A DNA stretch of 64,000 bases from NCBI RefSeq assembly GCF_001921205.1, contig NZ_MSIE01000019.1, positions 61,774-125,773 of the forward strand, read 5' to 3'. Below the pieces are notes generated by a model. That model had not been told where the DNA came from, did no database searches, and saw only the letters and a list, made by a program, of their open reading frames with translations. Of this stretch, positions 25,276-33,786 are shown in pieces. The translations under genes and the position numbers were made by a program. Each line of letters opens with the position of its first letter. Positions within the stretch are counted from its first letter, which is position 1. The stretch comes from Actinophytocola xanthii. GTDB taxonomy: Bacteria; Actinomycetota; Actinomycetes; Mycobacteriales; Pseudonocardiaceae.

Positions 25276-27189
25276 ATGCGGACGCTGACCTGGCTGCCCG
25301 TGACCGAGTTCGAGCGGGTCCGGGCGGGCATCGCCGATCCACACCTGCGCTGCCGCGCCGTCGCGGCGATGACGAGGATCAACACGCTGTACATGGTGTC
25401 GCGCGCCGGCTCGGGCCACCTCGGCTCGAGCTTCAGCGCCGCGGACGTGGTGTCCTGGCTGCTGCTGGAGGAGCTGCGGGAGGAGGACGTCTACTTCTCC
25501 TCCAAGGGCCACGACGCGCCCGGGCTCTACGCCGCGCTGATCGGCCTGGGCCGGCTCGAGGAGGACCTGCTGCACCGGCTGCGCCGGCTCGGCGGCCTGC
25601 CCGGCCACCCCGACGTGCGCACCCCGCACATGCCGTTCAACACCGGTTCGCTCGGCATGGGCATCTCCAAGGCGAAGGGGCTGGTGCTGGGCAACCGGCT
25701 GGCCGGCCGGCGGCAGCGGGTGTTCGTGCTCACCGGTGACGGCGAGCTGCAGGAGGGCCAGAACTACGAGGCGCTCGCCGGGGCAGTGCACGCCCGAATG
25801 GGCGAGCTCACCGTCGTCGTCGACCACAACAAGCTCCAGTCCGACACGTGGGTGGCGGACGTGAGCGACCTCGGCGATCTGGCCGCGCGGTTCGCCGGGT
25901 TCGGCTGGGGGGTGCTGCGCTGCGACGGCAACGACGTGGCCGCGCTCGACCGGACGTTCCGCGAGCGGGAGCGGGCCCACCCCGACCGCCCGGTGGTGGT
26001 GATCGCCGACACCGTGAAGGGTGCCGGCTGCGCCCGGTTCGCGGCGACCTCGATGGCGCCGGGCGAGTGGCGCTACCGCTTCCACAGCGGCGCGCCCTCG
26101 CCGGCCGACCACGCGGCCGCGCACGAGGAGCTGACCGCGGCCGCGAACGCGGTGCTGGCCGAGGCCGGCCTGGCACCGCTGACCGGACGGACCGCCTCGG
26201 TGCCCGATCCGCCCGGTGCCGCGGGCGCCGGCACCGTCTCGCTGCCTCGGGTCTACGGCGAGGCGCTGACCGCGCTCGCGGCACGCGACGAGCGGGTCGT
26301 CGCGCTCGACGCGGATCTCGTCCTGGACACCGGGTTGGTCCCGTTCCGCGACGCCCACCCCGGCCGCTTCGTCGAGTGCGGCATCGCCGAGCAGGACATG
26401 GTGTCGATGGCCGGCGGCCTTGCCGCGCGCGGGTTCCTTCCGTTCGTCCACTCGTTCTCCTGCTTCCTGCACGCCCGGCCGAACGAGCAGATCTACAACA
26501 ACGCCAGCGAGGACCGGAAGGTCGTCTACGTCGGTTCGCTGGCCGGGGTGCTGCCGGCGGCGCCGGGGCACTCACACCAGGCCGTGCGCGACGTCAGCGC
26601 GGTCGGCGCGGTACCGGGGCTGGTGGTGCTGGAGCCGGCGAACCCGGCGCAGACCCGTGCCGCGGTCGACTACTGCGCCGCCGCGCCGCAGAGCGTCTAC
26701 CTGCGGCTGGTCAGCGTGCCCTGCGCGGCGGAGCTGCTGGACCTGCCGGCCGGTCCGCTGGTCACCGGTCGGGGGCAGGTGGTGCGGGCCGGCGGTCGGG
26801 TCGTCGCGATCGGCGCGGGACCGGTGGTGCTGGCCGAGCTGCTGGCGGCCGCCCCCGCGCTCGACCTGACCGTGGTGAACCTGCCGTGGCTCAACCGGGT
26901 CGACCCGCGCTGGCTGGCCGACCTCGCCGAGGGCGCCGACGCGGTCGTCGTGGTCGACAACCACCTCACCCGCGGCGGCCAGGCCGACCTGGTGGCCCGC
27001 GCGCTGCTGGAGGCCGACCTGCCCCGGCCGCCGCGCTTCCTCGGCATCGGGCTCACCGAGCTGCCCGTGTGCGGCACCGCGAACGAGGCGCTCGAGCACC
27101 ACGGGCTGCGGTCCGACCGGCTCACCGACACCCTGCTCGCCCGCCTCCCTGGGGCGCGTTTGGTGGATCTTGGTCGATGCGGTTCGTGA
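25276..27189 (+). CDS. Transketolase, single-chain
   Basis: 637 aa with TCTGGAG before ATG. Thiamine-diphosphate motifs are intact: GSGHLGSSFSAADV, GDGELQEGQNYEAL, CGIAEQDMVSMAGGLA, and SFSCFLHARPNEQI. At 637 residues it carries both the N-terminal diphosphate-binding and C-terminal pyridine-binding halves, while many pathway-specific transketolases are split. It transfers a two-carbon ketol unit between sugars. Inside this operon it probably builds or trims the carbon chain that NeuB extends. The last 13 residues or so, and the stop, are encoded within a repeat-bounded element (27149-27316), so the native C-terminus may be lost. Confidence 0.9.
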   Translation: MRTLTWLPVTEFERVRAGIADPHLRCRAVAAMTRINTLYMVSRAGSGHLGSSFSAADVVSWLLLEELREEDVYFSSKGHDAPGLYAALIGLGRLEEDLLHRLRRLGGLPGHPDVRTPHMPFNTGSLGMGISKAKGLVLGNRLAGRRQRVFVLTGDGELQEGQNYEALAGAVHARMGELTVVVDHNKLQSDTWVADVSDLGDLAARFAGFGWGVLRCDGNDVAALDRTFRERERAHPDRPVVVIADTVKGAGCARFAATSMAPGEWRYRFHSGAPSPADHAAAHEELTAAANAVLAEAGLAPLTGRTASVPDPPGAAGAGTVSLPRVYGEALTALAARDERVVALDADLVLDTGLVPFRDAHPGRFVECGIAEQDMVSMAGGLAARGFLPFVHSFSCFLHARPNEQIYNNASEDRKVVYVGSLAGVLPAAPGHSHQAVRDVSAVGAVPGLVVLEPANPAQTRAAVDYCAAAPQSVYLRLVSVPCAAELLDLPAGPLVTGRGQVVRAGGRVVAIGAGPVVLAELLAAAPALDLTVVNLPWLNRVDPRWLADLAEGADAVVVVDNHLTRGGQADLVARALLEADLPRPPRFLGIGLTELPVCGTANEALEHHGLRSDRLTDTLLARLPGARLVDLGRCGS

Positions 27190-27316
27190 TCCGGGTGGTT
27201 CCTGGCAAGGCGGAGCGTCGGCCTCGTACCGGGTCGTACTCGGCCGATGCGACAACGCCGCCAGGGGCCATCCGGGCGCGGACCGCGCGGCCGGAGATCC
27301 ACCAGACGTGCCCCAG
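27149..27316. mobile_element. MITE-like element with about 22-base terminal inverted repeats
   Basis: CTGGGGCGCGTTTGGTGGAT (first 20 bases of the left end) is mirrored by AGATCCACCAGACGTGCCCC plus AG at the right end, with 20 of 22 positions complementary. The roughly 124 internal bases contain a second imperfect inverted repeat (TGGTTCCTGGC at 27196-27206 against GCCAGGGGCCA at 27260-27270) and no gene. Size and nested hairpin structure suggest a miniature transposable element or a shrunken IS. I see no clear target-site duplication. It supplies the end of the transketolase gene. Confidence 0.55.
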
Positions 27317-27344
27317 CACGTCACGACCTGAAAGGACACCTCCC

Positions 27345-28019
27345 ATGGAGACCGTCTACAACGACCTGATCCGACCGCCGCGAGAGCTGGTGGACGGCTT
27401 CCGGGCCGTGCTCGCCGAGTACAGCCCGAGCTGCCTGGTCGCCGACGCACGCCGCCGCGTCGGCGCCATCGGCGGCCTGCTCCCCGTGCTCCCCCACCAC
27501 AAGGTCGCCGGCCCGGCGCTCACGGTGAACCTGTCGGTCGACGACCTCGTCGACTGCATGCCGGTGCTCGCCCGCGCCGAGCCCGGCGACGTGATCGTGC
27601 TCGCGGCGCACGGCTGCACCCGCACGGCGATGTGGGGCGGGCTGATGTCCACGCTCTCGGCGAAGGCCGGGATCGCGGCGGGCGTGGTGGACGGCGCGAT
27701 CCGCGACGTCGACGAGATCCGCGACCTCGACTTCCCCGTCTGGTACCGGGGAACCGTGCCCCGTCCCTCGCCGACCGCGGTGCACGACCGCACCGAACCG
27801 GTCCAGGTGAACGTGCCGGTGGTGATCGCCGGCGAGGTGGTCAACCCGGGCGACATCGTCGTGGCCGACGAGAACGGCATCGCCGTCGTACCGCCGGACC
27901 TCGCCGAGGACGTGCTCGCCGGCACCAGGATGAACATCACCAAGGAGAAGGTGATCCGCGACAAGATCAGCTCGGGGGCGTCGGTCGCCGAGCTGCTGGC
28001 CGAGTTCGGACACCTGTGA
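27345..28019 (+). CDS. RraA/HMG-aldolase family protein
   Basis: 224 aa. The signature GVVDGAIRDVDEIRDLDFPVWYRGT (split here as GVVDGAIRDVDEI and DLDFPVW) near residue 110 is that of the RraA fold, which includes 4-hydroxy-4-methyl-2-oxoglutarate / 4-carboxy-4-hydroxy-2-oxoadipate aldolases and oxaloacetate decarboxylases. The catalytic Arg and Asp in IRDVDE are present, so a metal-dependent retro-aldol or decarboxylation on a 2-keto acid is plausible rather than RNase E inhibition. In this cluster the NeuB product is a 2-keto acid and a logical substrate. The next gene starts within its stop. Confidence 0.78.
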   Translation: METVYNDLIRPPRELVDGFRAVLAEYSPSCLVADARRRVGAIGGLLPVLPHHKVAGPALTVNLSVDDLVDCMPVLARAEPGDVIVLAAHGCTRTAMWGGLMSTLSAKAGIAAGVVDGAIRDVDEIRDLDFPVWYRGTVPRPSPTAVHDRTEPVQVNVPVVIAGEVVNPGDIVVADENGIAVVPPDLAEDVLAGTRMNITKEKVIRDKISSGASVAELLAEFGHL

Positions 28020-28891
28020 TGCGCGTATACCTCACCGGCGCCGACGGCATGCTGGGCACGGCGCTCACCGACGCGGTCCGCACCGGACCGTCCACTCAGG
28101 ACTGGTTACTGCACGGGGTCTCCCGGGCCGACTTCGACATCGCCGACCGCCGCGCGGTGCTCGACTCGGTGGCCGCCTTCGCCCCGGACGTGGTCGTACA
28201 CGCCGCCGCACACGCGATCGTGGACGACTGCGAGACCGACCCGCGGCTGGCGATGCGGGTCAACGTCGCCGGCACGCACAACGTCGCGCACGCCTGCCGC
28301 CGCAGCGGCGCCCGCCTGGTCTACCTGTCCAGCGACTATGTCTTCGACGGCGCGACGCCGCCCGAGGGCGGCTACCGGGAGACCGACACGCCGAGCCCGC
28401 TGTCGGTCTACGGGCTCACCAAGCTCGCCGGCGAGCGGATCAGCCAGACGGTGCCCGCCCACCTCCTGGTGCGGACGTCGTGGCTGTTCGGCGGCTCCGA
28501 CGAGCGGACGGACACGGTGCTCGCCACCGTGCGCGGGGCGGCGCGGGGCGCCGCTGTCGAGCTGATCGACGACCAGTTCAGCTGCCCGACCTACACCGTG
28601 GACCTGGCCGCGGCACTGGTGTTCCTGCTCGCCCGCGGCACCACCGGCACCGTGCACGCCGCCAACACGGGCAGCGCGAGCTGGTACCAGGTGGCCCAGG
28701 TCGCCCTGGCCACCCGCCACGACACGCCGACGCTACTGCCGGTCCCTCTCGCCGACCGCCCCTTCCTCGGCACCCGCCCCCGCGACTCCGCCCTGAACAC
28801 CGACCTGCTGGCCTCCCTGGGACATCCCATGCCCCACTGGACCGACGCGGTGACCCGCTTCTGCCGCGAGCTCGGGACGGTGCGGACATGA
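28019..28891 (+). CDS. RmlD-like NAD(P)H-dependent sugar reductase
   Basis: 290 aa, start overlapping the RraA-like stop by one base (TGATG). Extended-SDR features: GADGMLGTAL for the dinucleotide, YLSSDYVFDGA, and YGLTKLAGE with the catalytic Tyr and Lys. Closest in form to dTDP-4-dehydrorhamnose reductase, but no rmlA, B or C homologues are present, so a nucleotide-sugar substrate is not assured. It probably reduces a keto group on the pathway sugar acid. Confidence 0.85.
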   Translation: MRVYLTGADGMLGTALTDAVRTGPSTQDWLLHGVSRADFDIADRRAVLDSVAAFAPDVVVHAAAHAIVDDCETDPRLAMRVNVAGTHNVAHACRRSGARLVYLSSDYVFDGATPPEGGYRETDTPSPLSVYGLTKLAGERISQTVPAHLLVRTSWLFGGSDERTDTVLATVRGAARGAAVELIDDQFSCPTYTVDLAAALVFLLARGTTGTVHAANTGSASWYQVAQVALATRHDTPTLLPVPLADRPFLGTRPRDSALNTDLLASLGHPMPHWTDAVTRFCRELGTVRT

Positions 28892-30192
28892 GGCACCCCG
28901 AGTACAGGAACTGGGCGGGAACCACCCTGTGTCGGCCGGCTCGGATCGTTCGGCCCCTCGTCGAGGAGGAGGTCGTGGCCGCGTTGGCACGCGCCGCCGC
29001 GGCGGGTGAGACCGTGCGTGCGGTGGGCGCCGGGCACGCGTTCAACCGGCTCGCGTGCACCGACGGCACCCTGCTCGACATGTCGGCCTACACCGGGGTC
29101 GGCCACCTCGACCGGGACGCCGGCCTGGTCACCGTGCGCGGCGGCACCTCGCTGGCCGCGCTGAACGCGGCACTGCACCGGGCCGGCCTGGCGCTGGCCA
29201 ACGTCGGCACGATCACCGGGCAGACCGTGGCCGGGGCACTGGCCACCGGCAACCACGGCACGGGCCTGGCGCACGGTCCGTTCGCGAGCCTGGCGGTGGG
29301 TCTGCGCCTGGTCACGGCGGACGGTGCGGTGCGCGACTGCGACGAGCGGCGCGACCCGGAGCTGTTCCGGTGTGCCCGCACCTCGCTCGGCGCGCTCGGC
29401 GTGGTCACCCGGGTGACCCTGCGCTGCGAACCGGCGTTCCGGCTGCGCGTGGTGGGCGGCAGCCGGCCCCTCGACGACGTGCTCGACGGGTTCGACGAGT
29501 GGGCGGGCAGCGCGGAGCACGTCTCGTGTGCGTGGCTGCCCTGGCGGGACACGGTCTCGACCCGCGCGCTGCACCGCACGGAGGAGCCGGTCACCCCCGG
29601 CGCCCGGCTGCGCCCCTGGCGCTCGACCGTCGAGGAGGTCCGGTGCGGGCTGGCCGGCCTGGCGGGCCGGGTAAACCCCGCCGCGGCGCCCCGGCTGGTG
29701 GAGGGGCTGCCCCCGCGGCGACCGCAGGCGTCCTATGTAGACGAAAGCTACCGGGTGTTCAGCTTCCCGCAGCCGGTGCGGTTCCTGGCACTGGAGCACG
29801 CGTTGCCGGTCGCGGGTGTGCCGGCGGCGCTGCGCGCGCTGCGCGGGGCGCTGCGGCGGTTCGGCCTGTACTCGCCGTACTCGGTGCTGGTCCGGGTCGG
29901 CGCCGCGGACGACGCGCCGCTCTCGCCGGCCTACGGCCGCCGGACCGGCTACGTCAACCTCACCGTGCCCCGCGGCACCCGTCACGTGGAGCTGCTGCGC
30001 ACCGTCGAGCACGTGCTGCGCGAGCACGACGGCCGGCCGCACTGGGGCAAGGCGCACACCGCGACGGCCGAGGTCCTGCGACCGCGCTACCCGGAGTGGG
30101 ACACCTTCGCCAGGATGCGCGGCAAGCTGGACCCGGCCGGTCTGTTCACCAACGACCACCTGGCCCGGTTGCTGGGGAGCGTGGACGAGTGA
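28888..30192 (+). CDS. FAD-dependent aldonolactone/alditol oxidase-type enzyme
   Basis: 434 aa. N-terminal VAO-type FAD domain (RPARIVRPLVEEEVVAAL, then AVGAGHAFNRLACTDG, TVAGALATGNHGTG) and a C-terminal ALO domain ending in the typical HWGKAHTATAEVL and GKLDPAGLFTNDHL. Relatives oxidise L-gulono- or D-arabinono-lactone, xylitol and other polyols with O2, producing H2O2. It overlaps genes on both sides by four bases, so is co-translated in the sugar-acid pathway. It lacks a signal peptide and is cytoplasmic. Confidence 0.87.
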   Translation: MRHPEYRNWAGTTLCRPARIVRPLVEEEVVAALARAAAAGETVRAVGAGHAFNRLACTDGTLLDMSAYTGVGHLDRDAGLVTVRGGTSLAALNAALHRAGLALANVGTITGQTVAGALATGNHGTGLAHGPFASLAVGLRLVTADGAVRDCDERRDPELFRCARTSLGALGVVTRVTLRCEPAFRLRVVGGSRPLDDVLDGFDEWAGSAEHVSCAWLPWRDTVSTRALHRTEEPVTPGARLRPWRSTVEEVRCGLAGLAGRVNPAAAPRLVEGLPPRRPQASYVDESYRVFSFPQPVRFLALEHALPVAGVPAALRALRGALRRFGLYSPYSVLVRVGAADDAPLSPAYGRRTGYVNLTVPRGTRHVELLRTVEHVLREHDGRPHWGKAHTATAEVLRPRYPEWDTFARMRGKLDPAGLFTNDHLARLLGSVDE

Positions 30193-30833
30193 AGGGGTTG
30201 TTCCTGGACTTCGACGGGCTGGTGTGCGACACCGAGTCCGCTGCCCGGCGGTCGTGGGCCGAGCTGTACGCCCGGCTCGGTCACGAGCTGCCCGCGCGGC
30301 TGTGGGCCAGGATGGCGGGCCGGTCGTCCGGGCACGAGCTGGCCGCGGCCGACCTGGCCGCGCGGCTGGGCCGCCCGGTCACCGACGCCGAGCTGACCTG
30401 GCGCGCCGGCCGCAAGCGCGAGCTCGCCGACGCCGAGCCGCTGCGTCCCGGGGTGGCGGACCTGCTCGACAGCGCCCGCGAGCGCGGGCTGGGGCTCGCG
30501 GTCGTGTCGAGCTCGGCGAGGTCGTGGGTGCTGGGGCACCTGGCCCGGCTGGGCGTCGGTGACCGGTTCGCCGTCGTCGTCACCGGCGACGACGAGCCGC
30601 GGCACAAGCCGGCGCCGGACCTGTACCGGCACGCCCTGACCGCGACCGGTCTCGCCGCCGCCGAGGTCGTGGCGTTCGAGGACTCGCCGTCCGGGGTGGC
30701 CGCCGCGCTCGCCGCCGGCCTGCGCTGCGTCGCCGTCCCCAACGGTGCGGCTCCCCCGGCGGCGGAGCTGGGCCGGGCGACCCTGGTCCTGCCGACGCTG
30801 GCGGGAGTTGGCATCGAGGCGCTGCCGGCATGA
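30189..30833 (+). CDS. HAD-superfamily phosphatase
   Basis: 214 aa, GTG start. The nucleophile motif is LDFDGLVCDTES (Asp7, Asp9), motif II is VVSSSA, motif III Lys lies in HKPAPDLY, and motif IV is FEDSPSGVAAA, with an alpha-helical C1 cap between residues 15 and 85. This is the beta-phosphoglucomutase/sugar-phosphatase subgroup. It could dephosphorylate the phosphorylated sugar acid produced by NeuB and transketolase steps before oxidation or amide formation. Overlaps the class IV aminotransferase start. Confidence 0.87.
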   Translation: MKGLFLDFDGLVCDTESAARRSWAELYARLGHELPARLWARMAGRSSGHELAAADLAARLGRPVTDAELTWRAGRKRELADAEPLRPGVADLLDSARERGLGLAVVSSSARSWVLGHLARLGVGDRFAVVVTGDDEPRHKPAPDLYRHALTATGLAAAEVVAFEDSPSGVAAALAAGLRCVAVPNGAAPPAAELGRATLVLPTLAGVGIEALPA

Positions 30834-31787
30834 ACAGCCCGCTCGCCGACGAGGCACCGCCCCCGGCCTGGATCTGGCGCGACGGCGGACTCGAGCCGTG
30901 GTCGGAGGCGCTGGTGCACGTCAACGCGGTCGGCCACGCGTCGGTCGCGGCGGTGTTCGAGGGGATCAAGGCCTACCTGGCCGACGGCGGTGACCGGCTG
31001 CTGGTCTTCCGCCTCGACGACCACCTCGACCGGCTGCTCGACTCGGCCCGCCTGTGCCGCCTCACGGTGCCGTACTCCCGGGCGGAGCTGCGCCTGGCCT
31101 GCCTGGAGCTGTTGGCCGCCAACGGCTCCCGTGGCGACACCTACCTGCGGCCGTGGGTCTTCCCGCGCGGGGTGATCCGGGAGCAGCTGGTGCCGGCCGG
31201 TGTCGAGTGCACCGCGGTGGTCGACAGCTGGCCGTTCACCAGCCGGCTGGGCGGCGGCGCGACCTGCCGGGCCGCGGTCAGCTCCTGGCTGCGGGTGCCG
31301 GCCACGGCCATGCCCCCGCGGGCCAAGGCGTTCGCCAACTACCACAACGGACGCCTCGCGCTCATCGAGGCGCGGCAGAACGGGCACGACTGGCCGATCA
31401 TGCTCAACGACCGGCACCAGGTCGCCGAGGGGCGCCGCGGCGTGTGTCGCGCTGGTGCGCGACGGCGTGCTGGTCACCCCCTCGCTGGCGAGCGGGGTGC
31501 TCGCCGGGATCACCCGGGACTCGCTGCTGACCGTCGCCGCCGAACTGGGGGTGCCGGTCGAGGAGCGCGCGGTGGACCGCGGCGAGCTGCACCTGGCCGA
31601 GGAGATCTTCTTCATGGGCACCGCCTGGGAGGTGCTGCCGGTCGTCGCGATCGACGGCCTGCCGGTCGGTGGCGGTGGGATCGGCCCGGTGGCCGCGGCG
31701 CTGGAGCGGGAGTACGCGGCGCTGGTGCGCTGCCGCTCCGACCGCCACCCCGAGTGGCTGACCGAGGTGTCGTTCCAGCGATCCTGA
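30830..31787 (+). pseudogene. Class IV PLP aminotransferase, interrupted by a +1 frameshift
   Basis: The first 200 codons (from ATG 30830) read as a branched-chain/D-amino acid aminotransferase: VFEGIKAYLADG, RPWVFPRG, AKAFANYHNGRLALIEA with the Schiff-base Lys region, and MLNDRHQVAEG. Near 31428-31441 the frame is lost, and the remainder of the same protein (ACVALVRDGVLVTPSLASG to the end at 31787) continues in the next frame. Ten bases stand where nine are expected between GAGGGG and TGTGTC. Either a sequencing or assembly error in a GC run or a real inactivating mutation. If intact it would be about 318 aa. Confidence 0.75.
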
Positions 31788-31876
31788 ACAGTAGTGTGCA
31801 GAAGTTTTCAGCGGTCCGGTCGGCCGGTTCCGGCAGGATGAACACGGTTCCGCTCGTCAACCCAGGGGGTCCCCGG

Positions 31877-32713
31877 ATGTCCACCGTCGTGCTCGGCGGC
31901 GACCTGCCGCTCAACCGCATCGGCTTCGGTGCCATGCACCTCACCGGTCCGGGGGTGTGGGGTCCGCCGGAGAACCCGGCGGCCGCCGTCGCGGTGGCCC
32001 GCCGCGCGGTGGAGCTCGGCGTGAACTTCATCGACACGGCGGACTCCTACGGGCCAGGCACGAGCGAGGAGGTGCTGGCGGAGGCGTTGCATCCGTACCC
32101 GCCGGGCCTGGTCATCGGCACGAAGGCCGGCCAGACCCGCCCCTCGCGTCGGGAGTGGCGCCCGGTGGGACGCCCGGAGTACCTGCGCCAGCAGGCCGAG
32201 CTGAGCCTGCGCCGGCTGCGGCTGGAGCGCATCGACCTGTACCAGCTGCACCGCATCGACCCGAAGGTGCCGGCGGACGAGCAGTTCGGCGCGCTGCGGC
32301 AGCTCCAGGACGAGGGCAAGATCCGCCACATCGGACTGTCCGAGGTGACGGTGGACCAGCTCGAGCAGGCCCGCCGCCAGCTCGAGGTGGTGAGCGTGCA
32401 GAACATGTACAACCTCGGCCAGCGCCGGCACGAGGACGTGGTCGACTACTGCGAGCGCGAGAACATCGTGTTCATCCCCTGGGAGCCGATGGCCAGCGGC
32501 GACCTGGCCGCACCCGGCGGCCCGCTCGAGCGCGTCGCGAAACAGCTCGACGCCACCCCGGCACAGGTCGCGCTGGCCTGGCTGCTGCACCGCTCGCCGG
32601 TCATGCTCCCGATCCCGGGAACCAGCTCGATCGCGCACCTGGAGGAGAACGTCGCGGCCGGCTCGCTCGAGCTGTCCGCCGACCAGCTCGCCGAGCTGAC
32701 CCCGGCGAGCTGA
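31877..32713 (+). CDS. Aldo-keto reductase of the right arm
   Basis: 278 aa. ATG at 31877 is preferred over 31838 because AGGGGG lies 7 bases before it. The AKR catalytic tetrad is visible: FIDTADSYG (Asp, Tyr), IGTKAGQ (Lys) and YQLHRIDP (His). The cofactor loop IPGTSSIAHLEENV binds NADPH phosphate. It lies 89 bases after the aminotransferase and is the last plus-strand gene of the arm; the next gene converges on it after 19 bases. Probably reduces an aldehyde or ketone intermediate, or detoxifies one. Confidence 0.87.
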   Translation: MSTVVLGGDLPLNRIGFGAMHLTGPGVWGPPENPAAAVAVARRAVELGVNFIDTADSYGPGTSEEVLAEALHPYPPGLVIGTKAGQTRPSRREWRPVGRPEYLRQQAELSLRRLRLERIDLYQLHRIDPKVPADEQFGALRQLQDEGKIRHIGLSEVTVDQLEQARRQLEVVSVQNMYNLGQRRHEDVVDYCERENIVFIPWEPMASGDLAAPGGPLERVAKQLDATPAQVALAWLLHRSPVMLPIPGTSSIAHLEENVAAGSLELSADQLAELTPAS

Positions 32714-32732
32714 CCCCGGCGGGCTGTGAAGC

Positions 32733-33692
32733 TCAGCTGGAGAGGCTCGCGGAGGACACCACCGGGCGGGCCGGGAGTCGCTCGGGCGGGGGACGAAGGC
32801 GGGCGGCCGCCGCCACGAGGGCCCTGACCGTCGCCCGCAGCGCGGGGCGGTGAGCGGTCTCCACCCGCCAGATCGCGTAGACCTGCCGGGTCAGGGCCGG
32901 GGTCAGCTCCACCAGCCGCACCTCCGGCGGAACCCGGTCGCGCCCCAGCCGCGGGATCAGTGCCACCCCGAAACCGGCGGCGACCATCGCGAGCTGGGTG
33001 GGGTACTCGCCGACGGCGTGCTCGATCCGTGGTTCCACGCCCTGCCCGCGCAGCGTGTGGCGCAGCCAGTCGCCGCACACCGTGCCGCGCGGCCAGCTCA
33101 CCCACGGTTCCCGGGCGACCTCGGCGATGTCCACCCGCTCGCGGTCGGCGAGCGGGTGCGTCGCCGGCAACGCCACGTCCATGGGGTCGTATAACAAGTT
33201 CACCCGTTCGAGGTCGCCCGCCAGCTCCAGCGGCACGTCGAACCAGTCCTGGACGACGGCGATGTCCACGTCGCCGCGCACCACCAGCGGCACCGACACG
33301 GCCGGGTCGTGTTCGTGCAGCACGGGGTGCAGCTGCGGGAAGTCGGCCCGCAACGCCCGCATCGTCCTGGCGACGAGCCCGCGGGCCACGCTGGGGAACG
33401 CCGCGATCGACACTCGGCCGACGACAGCCCCCCGATGGCCCTCCAGCGCCGCCTCGGCCGCGTCGACCAGCGAGAGGATCTGCTCGGCGTGGTCGACGAG
33501 CAGCCGCGCGGCGTCGGTGAGCCGCACGCTGCGGCCGTGGCGCTCCAGCATGGCCTGGCCGACGTCGCGTTCCAGCTTCGCGATCCGCTGGGACACCGCC
33601 GAGTTCGTGATGTGCAGCGCCTCGGCCGCCGCGTTGATGGATCCTCCCGCCGACACCGCCTGCAGTGCCCGCAGCAGCCCCAGCTCGAGCAT
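32733..33692 (-). CDS. LysR-family regulator, candidate cluster regulator
   Basis: 319 aa from ATG at 33692 (a GTG at 33710 would add six residues). The N-terminal winged HTH reads ALQAVSAGGSINAAAEALHITNSAVSQR, followed by a periplasmic-binding-protein-like effector domain (VGRVSIAAFPSVARGLV). LysR proteins usually activate divergent promoters on binding a pathway metabolite. It flanks the right arm and faces it. The T-N11-A dyad at 23260 in the divergent promoter is a likely target, though autoregulation is also expected. Confidence 0.88.
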   Translation of the reverse strand: MLELGLLRALQAVSAGGSINAAAEALHITNSAVSQRIAKLERDVGQAMLERHGRSVRLTDAARLLVDHAEQILSLVDAAEAALEGHRGAVVGRVSIAAFPSVARGLVARTMRALRADFPQLHPVLHEHDPAVSVPLVVRGDVDIAVVQDWFDVPLELAGDLERVNLLYDPMDVALPATHPLADRERVDIAEVAREPWVSWPRGTVCGDWLRHTLRGQGVEPRIEHAVGEYPTQLAMVAAGFGVALIPRLGRDRVPPEVRLVELTPALTRQVYAIWRVETAHRPALRATVRALVAAAARLRPPPERLPARPVVSSASLSS

Positions 33693-33786
33693 GTGACCCA
33701 CGGTCCTCACCGCCTCCCGTCCGGTGTCGACATTATCCGCCGCCGACCGACCGGAAGCCGTGGATGACCTGGGTGAACGCCCGGGA

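Noticed and set aside
24082..26571. 829-residue antisense open frame across NeuB, SDR and transketolase
   Set aside because: Codon pattern and composition are typical of the complement of GC-rich genes; both covered strands have strong family matches on the plus strand.
25276..27189. Sulfoquinovose transketolase pathway as the role of the right arm
   Set aside because: The acylating aldehyde dehydrogenase and transketolase invite it, but there are no sulfosugar isomerase or sulfo-specific genes, and NeuB, ALO and ATP-grasp genes do not fit catabolism.
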